This document shows positions 1 through 8,100 of a stretch of DNA of 64,000 bases, one piece after another (the first letter of the stretch is position 1; the number at the start of each line of letters is the position of its first letter). The notes below the pieces were generated by a model. The model had not been told where the DNA came from, made no database searches, and was given only the letters and a program-made list of their open reading frames with translations. The DNA comes from CAVYWD01 sp963772225 (GTDB lineage: Bacteria > Myxococcota > Myxococcia > Myxococcales > UBA5297). Where the stretch lies: the NCBI GenBank assembly GCA_963772225.1, contig CAVYWD010000001.1, positions 1,388,565 through 1,452,564 of the forward strand, read 5' to 3'. A program made the translations under genes and the position numbers.

Positions 1-2
1 AT

Positions 3-137
3 GACCCGAACGTCAAAGGCATCACTCTGTGGGGATATGTCGTTGGCGCCACCTGGGTTTCCAACTCGGGCCTCATCCAGGACAACGGGACCTTTCGCCC
101 GGCCATGACCTGGTTGATGGACTTTCTCGGGCGTTGA
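3..137 (+). CDS. GH10 endo-1,4-beta-xylanase, C-terminal end only
   Basis: Only the last 44 residues lie in the window; the gene begins upstream of base 1 and is read in frame 3 up to the TGA at 135-137. The peptide contains GITLWGYVVGATW followed by RPAMTWLMDFL, which is the signature of the last strand and helix of the GH10 barrel (the GITxWG...RPAxxWLxxYL pattern of family 10 xylanases). GH10 enzymes cleave internal beta-1,4-xylosidic bonds of xylan with retention. Both catalytic glutamates would lie upstream and cannot be seen. The next gene on the same strand begins 214 bases later and encodes a predicted polysaccharide deacetylase, so the fragment fits the start of a xylan-degrading cluster. 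Confidence 0.85.
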   Translation, partial: DPNVKGITLWGYVVGATWVSNSGLIQDNGTFRPAMTWLMDFLGR

Positions 138-232
138 CGGCGGCCTGTCACCCTCTCTTGGCCGCGCGGGCGGAGCGCCGGCTCGTCCGTTCGGCGACTC
201 TTTGCCCGGACCGAGCTGGCGCTTCGCGCTGC

Positions 233-242
233 TGACCCGGTT
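233..242 (+). promoter_or_regulatory. shared element TGACCCRNWT upstream of the CE4 gene
   Basis: TGACCCGGTT lies 119 bases before the GTG start of the CE4 deacetylase gene. It is one of eleven sense-strand copies found upstream of genes of the hemicellulose cluster. The function (activator site or -35-like box) is unknown. Confidence 0.45.
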
Positions 243-351
243 TCGACGGACTCGACTCTCTTTTGGCGTTCTCCGGCGCCAGGTGCCCCAAGCCCCTGGC
301 GCGGAACCGGATCCCGAAGGCCGCTGAAGGCCGAGCCGCAGGGGTGAACGC

Positions 352-2064
352 GTGAGAAGGACGACTGCGGGACGGCACCTGAGGGCGATGGCCGCGCTCG
401 CCCTCTTCGGCGCATGCGCCGACGGCGCCTCGAGCTACAAGCTCGACCTCGCAGTGGACGGCGCCGGGACGATTGACCCAGCGCCGGGGACGCGTCTCTA
501 TGCGCCGGGGGCCAACGTGAGCGTCACGGCGACGGCGGCGAGCGGCGCCACGTTCACGGGCTGGAGCGGCAACGCGACCGGGACGAGCAACCCGCTCTCC
601 GTCGCCATGGACTCGGACAAGGCGCTCACCGCCCACTTTTCGGGAGGCAGCGCCACCACGACCTACACGCTGACCCTCGCCTCGAGCGGAGCGGGCAGCA
701 CCACCCCCGCGGCCGGCGCCCATTCCTATTCCTCCGGCGCGACCGTCAGCGTGACGGCGACTGCAACCAGTGGCGCCACCTTCACGGGCTGGAGCGGCGA
801 CGCGACCGGGACGAGCAACCCGGTCTCTGTCGTGATGAGCTCAGACAAGGCGCTCACCGCACACTTTTCGGAAGGCGACGACACGACCTACACGCTGACC
901 CTCACCTCGACCGGAAATGGCAGCACCGCCCCCGCGGCCGGCGCCCATTCCTATTCCCCCGGCGCGACCGTCAGCGTGACGGCGACCCCGACCAGTGGCG
1001 CCACCTTCACGGGCTGGAGCGGCGACGCCGCAGGGACCGACAACCCCATCTCCGTCGCCATGACGTCGAACAAGTCGCTCACCGCCCAGTTCTCCACCTC
1101 GACCCCCGTGAAATCGGGCCTCCCCGCTCCGTCCGGAGGCGGCGTGCCCACTCCGTCCGGCACCCCGGGCAACCTCACGGTCATCGACTGGGCCGGGTTC
1201 AAGGCCGCCGTCTCGTTCTCCTTCGACGACAGCCAGCCGTCGCAGATCGAGCACTACGCCGAGCTCCAAGCGGTCGGCGTCCCCATGACGTTCTACGCCA
1301 ACAATGATTCCTCGGGACCCGCCTTCGACCCCGCTTGGACTCAGGCGGTGCGAGATGGCCATGAAATGGGCTGCCATACCGCCAACCACTGCTCGGCAGA
1401 CTTCCACGATTGCTCGAACCACTTGGCGACTCCGCTCGACGAGATCGACGCCAATACGGATTACATCGAGCAGCACTTCGGCCAGAGCAGCGTCTGGACC
1501 ATGGCCTCCCCCTACGGCGATGCCGGCTGGGAGCAGTACGCCGAGCAGAGGTTCTTCGTCAATCGAGGCGTCGGCTACGGCATGGTCGCGCCGAAGGATA
1601 ATACCGACCCTTTCGGCCTTCCTGTGTATATGCTCGGCTCCAACGATACTTCGAGCAAGCTCAACGGCCAGGTCGACACCGCACACTCAGGCGGCAAATG
1701 GCTCATCTTCCTCATCCACAGCATCCTTCCGACTCAGGCCAATTGGTACGCCGGGACCGACGTCGCCGTCATCACCGGCGCCATGAGCCACGCCAAGACC
1801 TCCGGCGACATCTGGGTGGGCAGGGTCGTCGACGTCGCCGCCTATTGGCGCGCGCAGAAGCTCCTCTCGTCGCTCTCGCCGACCGTCTCGGGCAGCACTC
1901 GAACCTGGACCTGGACGTTGCCGGCGCATTTCCCGCCGGGCAAGTTCGTGCGCGTAAAGGTGGACGGCGGAACGCTCAAGCAGGGCGACAGCATTCTCGC
2001 CTGGGACGAGCACGGCTACTACGAGGTGGCGCTCGACGCGGGCTCCCTCACGCTGTCACCCTAG
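352..2064 (+). CDS. lipoprotein polysaccharide deacetylase (CE4/NodB) with three InlB-like repeats
   Basis: Predicted exported lipoprotein of 570 residues that removes acetyl groups from a polysaccharide. Residues 1-25 are a signal peptide ending in a lipobox-like LFGAC. Residues ~30-250 hold three copies, about 75 residues each, of a divergent InlB-B/Flg_new-type repeat with TFTGWSG at its core; such repeats are adhesive or spacer modules. Residues ~280-500 form a NodB domain: FSFDD (~289) supplies the catalytic and metal-binding Asp, and HTANH (~341) is the metal-binding histidine pair. The start is a GTG whose next codons encode the positively charged end of the signal peptide. The neighbouring GH10 xylanase end suggests acetylxylan as substrate, although family 4 also contains chitin and peptidoglycan deacetylases. 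Confidence 0.85.
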   Translation: MRRTTAGRHLRAMAALALFGACADGASSYKLDLAVDGAGTIDPAPGTRLYAPGANVSVTATAASGATFTGWSGNATGTSNPLSVAMDSDKALTAHFSGGSATTTYTLTLASSGAGSTTPAAGAHSYSSGATVSVTATATSGATFTGWSGDATGTSNPVSVVMSSDKALTAHFSEGDDTTYTLTLTSTGNGSTAPAAGAHSYSPGATVSVTATPTSGATFTGWSGDAAGTDNPISVAMTSNKSLTAQFSTSTPVKSGLPAPSGGGVPTPSGTPGNLTVIDWAGFKAAVSFSFDDSQPSQIEHYAELQAVGVPMTFYANNDSSGPAFDPAWTQAVRDGHEMGCHTANHCSADFHDCSNHLATPLDEIDANTDYIEQHFGQSSVWTMASPYGDAGWEQYAEQRFFVNRGVGYGMVAPKDNTDPFGLPVYMLGSNDTSSKLNGQVDTAHSGGKWLIFLIHSILPTQANWYAGTDVAVITGAMSHAKTSGDIWVGRVVDVAAYWRAQKLLSSLSPTVSGSTRTWTWTLPAHFPPGKFVRVKVDGGTLKQGDSILAWDEHGYYEVALDAGSLTLSP

Positions 2065-2138
2065 GCAGCCAGGAGCGTCGACCGCGCTCGCAGCGGGTGG
2101 GTCTCGGACGGGCGCCAGCGCCTTTCCGCGCGCGCGAA

Positions 2139-2148
2139 TGACCCACAT
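2139..2148 (+). promoter_or_regulatory. shared element TGACCCRNWT upstream of multihaem gene 1
   Basis: TGACCCACAT lies 143 bases before the ATG of the first large multihaem lipoprotein gene, on the sense strand. It belongs to the same eleven-member set. Confidence 0.45.
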
Positions 2149-2281
2149 CCTGGAGGCGGGAACTCACTCCGGAGTCACCTGTCCTCATCGCCTGCGGGAA
2201 GTCGGCAGTTCTGTCGTCGAGCCCGGGTGGCCCCGCATTCGCGGCGCACGGAAGCCTGCCGCACCTGCACAGGGAGAGAAC

Positions 2282-5200
2282 ATGAGCCGTGCCCCGAGCC
2301 TCCCCATCGCCATGCTCCTGCTGTTCGGCATCGCCTGCACGGACGGCATCGTCTCCGGCCTGACGGGCGGGTCGAGTGGCCCTTCGCCGGGGCGGCAAGA
2401 CGGGGGAGGTAGCGGCAGCGGCACCGGAACCGGCACGGGGACCGGCTCTGACGGAACGGGGTCCGGCGACGACTCCAGCACTGGGGACGACACGGCGAGC
2501 TCGCCGGTCTACCGTTCGCCGTATGCGGTGGCCTACTCCAACGACTCTTCGCTGCTCGCGGTGACCGACGCGACCGCCGGTGAGTTGGCGATCCTGGACC
2601 CCAAGGCTGGCACATCGCTCCGCTCTGTGAAGCTGACCGGCCGGCCCAAGGGGCTCGCGTGGTCCGGGGCAAGTCGGGTCCTGGTGGCCGAGTACGGCGG
2701 CGGCACTGTCGCCGACGTGGACGCCGCCTCCGGCACCGTCGTCCGGCGCCTTCAGGTGGGGCCCAAGGCGACGGACGTCGCGGTGACCTCCGATGGAAAA
2801 CGAGTGCTCGTGCCCGACTTCGGCCTGAGCCAGGTCCTCATCCTCGACGGCACGACCGGGGCGACGCAGGCCACCGTGGCGGTCGCTCCCTATCCCTTCG
2901 CCATCGCCCTGTCGCCCGACGGAAGCACGGCGGTGGTGAGCCACCTGGTGGCCTCGGGCGATGCCACTCAGCCCGACGCCGCGGCCTCGGTGACGCTCAT
3001 CGACGTCGCGAACGCCAAGGTCGCCGCCACCGTCCGGCTCCCGCTCGGCTCTTCCGCCGTGCGCGCGGTGCGCTGCTCGCCCGACGGAAAGTGGGCCTAC
3101 GCGATTCACAACCGGGGGCGCACCACCATCCCGGCGACGCAGCTGCTGCGGGGTTGGGTCAACACCGATGCCCTCTCGATCATCGACCTCTCCAGCCGAA
3201 GCCTCTACGCGACCGTGCTGCTCGACCGAATCAGCGAGGGGGCGACCGACCTTTGGGGCCTGGATGTGAGCAAGGACGGCAATAGCCTCTGGGTCTCGGC
3301 GGCGGGGGTGCACCAGGTGCTCCGCGTCGACCTCTCGCTGCTGCACCAGCTGCTGGCGGGCAAAATCCCCTCCTCGCTCGTCCGCACGGCGGGAAAGGTT
3401 CCCACCCTCCAAGATCGCTACAAGAACGCCTACAACCGGCCACTCTCCGACGTGTGGTTCGACATCGCCAGCGACCCGACGAAGCGAGCGCTCCTGGCGG
3501 ACGACCTCGGGGCGCTCTACGGCGCCGGGGCGCTCCAGGTGCTCCGGCTGACCCCTGCCCGCGGGCCTCGCGGCATCGCCGTCTCACCCGACGGGAAGCA
3601 GCTCGCGGTGGCCCTCTACTTCGCGGGCCAGGTCGGTCTGGTGAACGCCTCCACCGTCCAGGTCGACCGGTTCATCGATGTGGGAACCCAGCCGGATGAA
3701 ACCTGGGCACGCCAAGGAGAGCGCCTGTTTCACGACGCCTCGAGCTCACTGCAGGGTTGGCTATCCTGCGCGACCTGCCACGTCGACGGCGCGTCCGACG
3801 GCCTCCGCTGGGATCTCGTGAACGACGGCGTGGGAAACGCCAAGAACACCAAGTCTTTGGTCTACACGCCGAACACGCCTCCGTCGATGGCCCACGGAAT
3901 ATTCGCGGACGCCGCCGCGGCCATCACCGCGGAGTTCAAGTACGTCAAGGCCGTGATACCGGAAATTTCCCAGCAACGCGCATTGGCGGCCTACGTGAAC
4001 TCCCTCTCCGCAGAGACGGACCCAATCCGCAAGGGAGGGAAACGGAGCGATTCCGCGCAGCGCGGGCAGGCAGTCTTCGCGAACGCGGGGTGCAGCCAGT
4101 GCCACTCCGGCAAATATTTCAGCGACGGGAAGATGCATGATGTGGGGACCAAGAACAGCAGAGACACCAGTGGCAATTTCAACCCACCGACGCTGTTGGG
4201 CCTATGGCGGACTGCGCCCTACCTGCACGACGGCTCGGCGGCGACGCTGAAAGACGTCATCGCTAAAACGAGCAACGGCGGGCTGCACGGCAACACCTCT
4301 GGGCTGGCCTCAAACCAGATCGACGACCTCGTTGAATACCTTTACGAAATGGATTCGCCCGCGCCGGAGAAGGTGGACCTCTTCCCCGGCGGCGACGCTT
4401 CTCCTCCCAAGGCGGTGTTCCAGGGCGTGACTCCGAGCGCGAGCAGCCAAGGCGGGCTCGACCTCACGGATCCCAAGCTCGCCGTCCTGGACAAGATCCT
4501 CTTCATCAAACGCGACTTCTTGCCCACCGACGACAATGGCCGCGGAGGCCACATCTGCGACCAGTACCACGGCTTCAACGCGCAGAGTGGAGGCGGGCTC
4601 TTCGTCCTTGAAAATGTCCTCTCCGGAAACCCCACGTTGAGAAACGTGCTGGCCAGCTCGACCTGCGCGAACGGCCCGCACCAGGGGAAAAAGCTCGAGG
4701 GCGGCGGATTCTTGTCCCCGGACCTGCACCCGGACGGCAATCAGATCCTCTTCGCCTATACCGACATCGGACAGTCCGAGACCTGGACCGAGAGCTCCAC
4801 CTTCCACATATTCAAGGTGAATGCCGACGGCACGGGGCTCACCCAGATCACCCAGGGTTCGCACAACGACTTCGACCCGACCTGGCTCCCCGACGGAAGA
4901 ATCGCCTTCATCTCGGACCGCCGCGGAGGCTTCGGTCGTTGCCACCCCCGACCGGTGCCGGTCTACACGCTCCACGTGATGAACGCCGACGGCAGCGGGA
5001 TCGAGCCGCTCAGCTACCACGAGACCAACGAATGGCATCCCAGCGTGGACCCGAACGGGCTCTTGCTCTACACGCGTTGGGACTATGTCGATCGCGGCTC
5101 CAATCAGGTTCACAACTCCTGGGTCACGACGCCCGACGGGCTCGATGCGCGGGCCATCGGCGGCAACTACGCTACCCGGAACAACGTCACTCCCCGCGCG

Positions 5201-6457
5201 CTGATGAACATCCGATCCATTCCGGGGACGAACAAGTTCGTGGGAACCGCCGCGGCCCACCACCAGCAAGCCTACGGGTCGCTCGTCATCGTCGACCCGG
5301 ACATCGAGGACGACGACGGCATGGCCCAATACACCGTCCTCACGAAGGACGCGGGCTTCCCCGAGTCCACGGTCGACAAGAACTACGACCTCAAGTACGC
5401 GACGGCTTGGCCCATCGACGAAAATCGCTTCCTCGTCGTCCACGATCCGTCGAGCAACGAGGCAGGCCTGACGAACAAACGGTTCGGCATCTATCTCATC
5501 GATGGCCAGGGCAACAAGAAGCTCCTCTACAAAGACTCCGCTCACTCCTGCCTCGACCCCATCCCCCTCGCCGCGCGCCAGACTCCTCCGGTGTTGGCTT
5601 CGAGCCGGACCGGGGCCAAGACCGACCCCACGGAAGTCATCTTGCTCAACGTCTACGACAGCATGCTGCCCCTCCCCACCGGAACTGAAATCAAGGCGCT
5701 CCGGGTGGTGCAGGTATTCCCGAAATCCTCGCCGTACACGATCAACCCGCGGCTGGGCCACAGCGCGGTTCTCTACAACGATCAGAATGGGCGCGGATCA
5801 TTGGGCACGGTCCCGGTGGACAAAGACGGCAGCGCGCGCTTCCTCTTGCCCCCGGGCAAACCGGTGTTCTTCCAGGCGCTCGACGCGGACGGCCTCGCTG
5901 TGCAAACCATGCGCTCGGCGACCTACGTGCTGCCCGGCGCCGGCCGCCTCGTTTGCCAGGGTTGTCATGAAAGGCGGTATCGAGCCCCGCACCCACCCGC
6001 GGAGATGGCCACCGCCTTGTCCAGGTCGGCTTCGGTGTTGCAGCCCGAGGCCGACGGCAGCATGCCGATGTCCTTCGCGCGGCTGGTGCAGCCCATCCTG
6101 GACAAACACTGCGCGAGCTGCCACGAAGGGAACCGGCAAACATTCTCCCTGTCCCAGGGCAATTTCCAGAGCGACGGGGACCACTTTTTCAGCTCGTATG
6201 CCAACCTGAAACCCTACGTTTTCTATCACAACTACCCCTATGACTTCGGCCCCTCGGTGACGACGCCGGGAGAGTACGGCGCCCGCAAGTCCCAGCTCTA
6301 CCCGCTCCTCAAGGGCGGCCACCAAGGCGTGACGCTCTCCAGCGACGAGCTTCAGGCAATCGCCCTATGGCTGGACCTGAACTCCGACATGTACTCCGAC
6401 GACGTGCAGCGGGACGCGCAGGCCGGCGGGCAGGTCGTCACCCCGACGGTCCAGTAG
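2282..6457 (+). CDS. giant multihaem lipoprotein: beta-propeller, di-haem peroxidase-like and TolB/HZS-alpha-like parts (copy 1)
   Basis: 1,391-residue predicted exported lipoprotein, probably a c-type cytochrome oxidoreductase of the outer surface or periplasm. The ATG at 2282 is chosen because GGAGAGAAC directly precedes it and it starts a signal peptide ending LLFGIAC. A Gly/Thr/Ser linker (~35-70) leads into a YVTN-type beta-propeller (~75-460, blocks such as VAVTSDGKRVLVPDFG). A MauG/di-haem peroxidase-like part follows, with CATCH (~496) and CSQCH (~603). Residues ~790-1010 are PD40/TolB-like (HPDGNQILFAYTD, LPDGRIAFISDRRGG), and two more haem motifs, CQGCH (~1224) and CASCH (~1276), end the protein. 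The order resembles proteins annotated with the hydrazine synthase alpha middle domain; that comparison is from memory. A conserved CDQYH (~760) lacks the second Cys of a haem motif. The substrate is unknown. A paralogue is at 26883-31011. Confidence 0.8.
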   Translation: MSRAPSLPIAMLLLFGIACTDGIVSGLTGGSSGPSPGRQDGGGSGSGTGTGTGTGSDGTGSGDDSSTGDDTASSPVYRSPYAVAYSNDSSLLAVTDATAGELAILDPKAGTSLRSVKLTGRPKGLAWSGASRVLVAEYGGGTVADVDAASGTVVRRLQVGPKATDVAVTSDGKRVLVPDFGLSQVLILDGTTGATQATVAVAPYPFAIALSPDGSTAVVSHLVASGDATQPDAAASVTLIDVANAKVAATVRLPLGSSAVRAVRCSPDGKWAYAIHNRGRTTIPATQLLRGWVNTDALSIIDLSSRSLYATVLLDRISEGATDLWGLDVSKDGNSLWVSAAGVHQVLRVDLSLLHQLLAGKIPSSLVRTAGKVPTLQDRYKNAYNRPLSDVWFDIASDPTKRALLADDLGALYGAGALQVLRLTPARGPRGIAVSPDGKQLAVALYFAGQVGLVNASTVQVDRFIDVGTQPDETWARQGERLFHDASSSLQGWLSCATCHVDGASDGLRWDLVNDGVGNAKNTKSLVYTPNTPPSMAHGIFADAAAAITAEFKYVKAVIPEISQQRALAAYVNSLSAETDPIRKGGKRSDSAQRGQAVFANAGCSQCHSGKYFSDGKMHDVGTKNSRDTSGNFNPPTLLGLWRTAPYLHDGSAATLKDVIAKTSNGGLHGNTSGLASNQIDDLVEYLYEMDSPAPEKVDLFPGGDASPPKAVFQGVTPSASSQGGLDLTDPKLAVLDKILFIKRDFLPTDDNGRGGHICDQYHGFNAQSGGGLFVLENVLSGNPTLRNVLASSTCANGPHQGKKLEGGGFLSPDLHPDGNQILFAYTDIGQSETWTESSTFHIFKVNADGTGLTQITQGSHNDFDPTWLPDGRIAFISDRRGGFGRCHPRPVPVYTLHVMNADGSGIEPLSYHETNEWHPSVDPNGLLLYTRWDYVDRGSNQVHNSWVTTPDGLDARAIGGNYATRNNVTPRALMNIRSIPGTNKFVGTAAAHHQQAYGSLVIVDPDIEDDDGMAQYTVLTKDAGFPESTVDKNYDLKYATAWPIDENRFLVVHDPSSNEAGLTNKRFGIYLIDGQGNKKLLYKDSAHSCLDPIPLAARQTPPVLASSRTGAKTDPTEVILLNVYDSMLPLPTGTEIKALRVVQVFPKSSPYTINPRLGHSAVLYNDQNGRGSLGTVPVDKDGSARFLLPPGKPVFFQALDADGLAVQTMRSATYVLPGAGRLVCQGCHERRYRAPHPPAEMATALSRSASVLQPEADGSMPMSFARLVQPILDKHCASCHEGNRQTFSLSQGNFQSDGDHFFSSYANLKPYVFYHNYPYDFGPSVTTPGEYGARKSQLYPLLKGGHQGVTLSSDELQAIALWLDLNSDMYSDDVQRDAQAGGQVVTPTVQ

Positions 6458-6471
6458 ACAAAGGCGTGCCC

Positions 6472-7638
6472 ATGCTTGGCTTGGCTCGGGGAACAGAGGT
6501 TCTCGCGCTCGCATCGGCGCTCTGCCTCCTCGGCTGCGACCTGGAAGGGTACGCCGGAGGTCTCGGCTCGGGCGGCAACAACGGGGACGTGGGGATCGCG
6601 GGCGACTCAGCCGGCGATGGCGGGGGGCGCGACTCGTGGGACGGCGGGGCGGCTGACGGTGCGTCGAGCGACGTTGGATCCGACGGCGGCAAGGTGAGCG
6701 ACGGCGGGTCCGACGGCGGTGCGGAAGGCGACGCCGGGCCCGCCGACGCCTCGGTGGTCGGCGACCCCCGCCGCGTGCTCCTGTGCGACGAAGGCAATCA
6801 GCGCGTCCTCCTGGTGGACCTCAAGGACGCCGGCACGGCTGTCTGGCGGACGTCGCTCGACGGCCTGCGCGACATCCAGCTGGTGGGAAACGGGCGGGTC
6901 GGGGCGTCGATCGCCAAGGGCTATGTCGAGCTCGACCTCAATACAGGCGAGAAGAAGAAAGAAGTCACAAACTTCGTCGGCGTGGAGAGCTTCCGACGGC
7001 TGCCCAACGGCCACACCATCCTCGGCGCCGACGCCAACGGCGTCGTCACGCTCGAGGAACTGGACGAGCAGGACGCGCCGGTCGCGGGGCACAACGTCGC
7101 GTTCAGCCGCTACGGGATGCTCCGCCTGCTTCGGCGCACGCCCCAGGGCACCTTCCTGATGGGCGTGGGGACCAAGCTGGCCGAGGTCAACTGGAGCAGC
7201 GAGCCGCTGTGGGACATGGACATCCCGGACGGAAGCTCGGTCTACCAGGGCCTGCGCCTGCCGGACCAGACCATCGCGGTCACGTCGGGATACGGCGCGG
7301 CGATCCTCATCATCGACCCCACCACCAAGCAGGTGCTGAAGACCATCGGCGGCAAGGCGCAGTCCGACGCGGCGACCGTCGCTCCGAACTTCTTCGCGGG
7401 ATTCCAAATCCTGCCCAATGGTCATTACGTGGTCAGCAATTGGGAGGGCCACGGCGGCGGGAACGGGGGCAAGGGCCTCCAGCTTCTGGAGTACGACCCG
7501 GCGGGGCAATTGGTGTGGTCGTGGAAGCAGGACCCCAACCTGGTGTCCTCGCTCCATGGCGTCATCGTCCTTGATGGGCTCGACACGACCCAGCTTCACG
7601 ACGACGTCAACGGGGTACTCGCCCCGGTAACGCAGTAG
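6472..7638 (+). CDS. beta-propeller lipoprotein of unknown function
   Basis: 388-residue lipoprotein whose signal peptide ends in LCLLGC. An Asp/Gly/Ser-rich linker (~25-100) is followed by a six- or seven-bladed propeller-like domain (~105-388) with repeated strands such as RVLLCDEGNQRVLLVDL, LPNGHTILGAD and LPNGHYVVSNWEG. The fold resembles arylsulfotransferase or PQQ-type propellers, but no catalytic signature or haem motif is visible. The start at 6472 has AAAGG seven bases upstream; GTG at 6466 is an alternative. The gene begins 14 bases after the multihaem gene stops, so the two are probably co-transcribed and this may be a partner protein. The second multihaem copy has no such partner next to it. 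Confidence 0.7.
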   Translation: MLGLARGTEVLALASALCLLGCDLEGYAGGLGSGGNNGDVGIAGDSAGDGGGRDSWDGGAADGASSDVGSDGGKVSDGGSDGGAEGDAGPADASVVGDPRRVLLCDEGNQRVLLVDLKDAGTAVWRTSLDGLRDIQLVGNGRVGASIAKGYVELDLNTGEKKKEVTNFVGVESFRRLPNGHTILGADANGVVTLEELDEQDAPVAGHNVAFSRYGMLRLLRRTPQGTFLMGVGTKLAEVNWSSEPLWDMDIPDGSSVYQGLRLPDQTIAVTSGYGAAILIIDPTTKQVLKTIGGKAQSDAATVAPNFFAGFQILPNGHYVVSNWEGHGGGNGGKGLQLLEYDPAGQLVWSWKQDPNLVSSLHGVIVLDGLDTTQLHDDVNGVLAPVTQ

Positions 7639-8100
7639 CCAGCGAGGCCGCGCCTCAGACCGACCAGGCATCTTGTTGACGTTGCGGCGCAGCCTCGCGT
7701 CGACAGTCGATGGTCAATCGTCGATGGTTCTGCGGGCACCCGGCTCGGCGAAAGACTAACGAGGCAGCGCCTCTACGACAAGGCATATCGAGACGGTTTC
7801 GGCGCAGCCTCGCGTCGACAGTTGATAGTCGATGGTTGATAGTTCTGCGGGAACCCGGCTCGGTGGAACACTTGACTCAAGTGCATCATCACGTTCGCGG
7901 TCCCAAGGCCTCTCGCGCAGACCCTGTCGCGCCCGCCGTCACCGAAATCAATGGGCGATGACTTCCCCGCCTCGCCGAGGTGGCGCCAAGGTCGCGCGCA
8001 GCGCAGAGGCGAGAGCAGGTCGCCCAGGCACGATTTGACGAGGTGAGAGAATTGGCGAGTGTTGCTCGCCGAGCGGGTCCTTCAGAACGAGGCTCGCCGC
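7639..8100. repeat. intergenic repeats, family R1 (two adjacent copies)
   Basis: The 462-base gap between the convergent propeller and beta-helix genes has no credible gene. It holds two diverged copies (about 7688-7750 and 7800-7935) of a sequence beginning GCGCAGCCTCGCGTCGACAG, followed by GATGGT/GTTGATAGTTCTGCGGG and CCCGGCTCGG. The second copy continues into ACTTGACTCAAGTGCATC and CCTCTCGCG. A third copy lies at 32786-32890, and a short tail with CTCAAGTGCAT occurs near 11997. No terminal inverted repeats or coding potential are seen, so this is a dispersed non-coding repeat rather than an insertion sequence. Confidence 0.65.

Noticed and set aside
2138..2281. Upstream extension of multihaem gene 1 to the ATG at 2138
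   Set aside because: The extension has no signal peptide character and overlaps the TGACCC element; ATG 2282 has a ribosome-binding site and begins a lipoprotein signal.
4310..5761. 483-codon minus-strand open frame inside multihaem gene 1
   Set aside because: It is a shadow of the real gene; a similar shadow exists opposite copy 2, as expected from shared codon bias.
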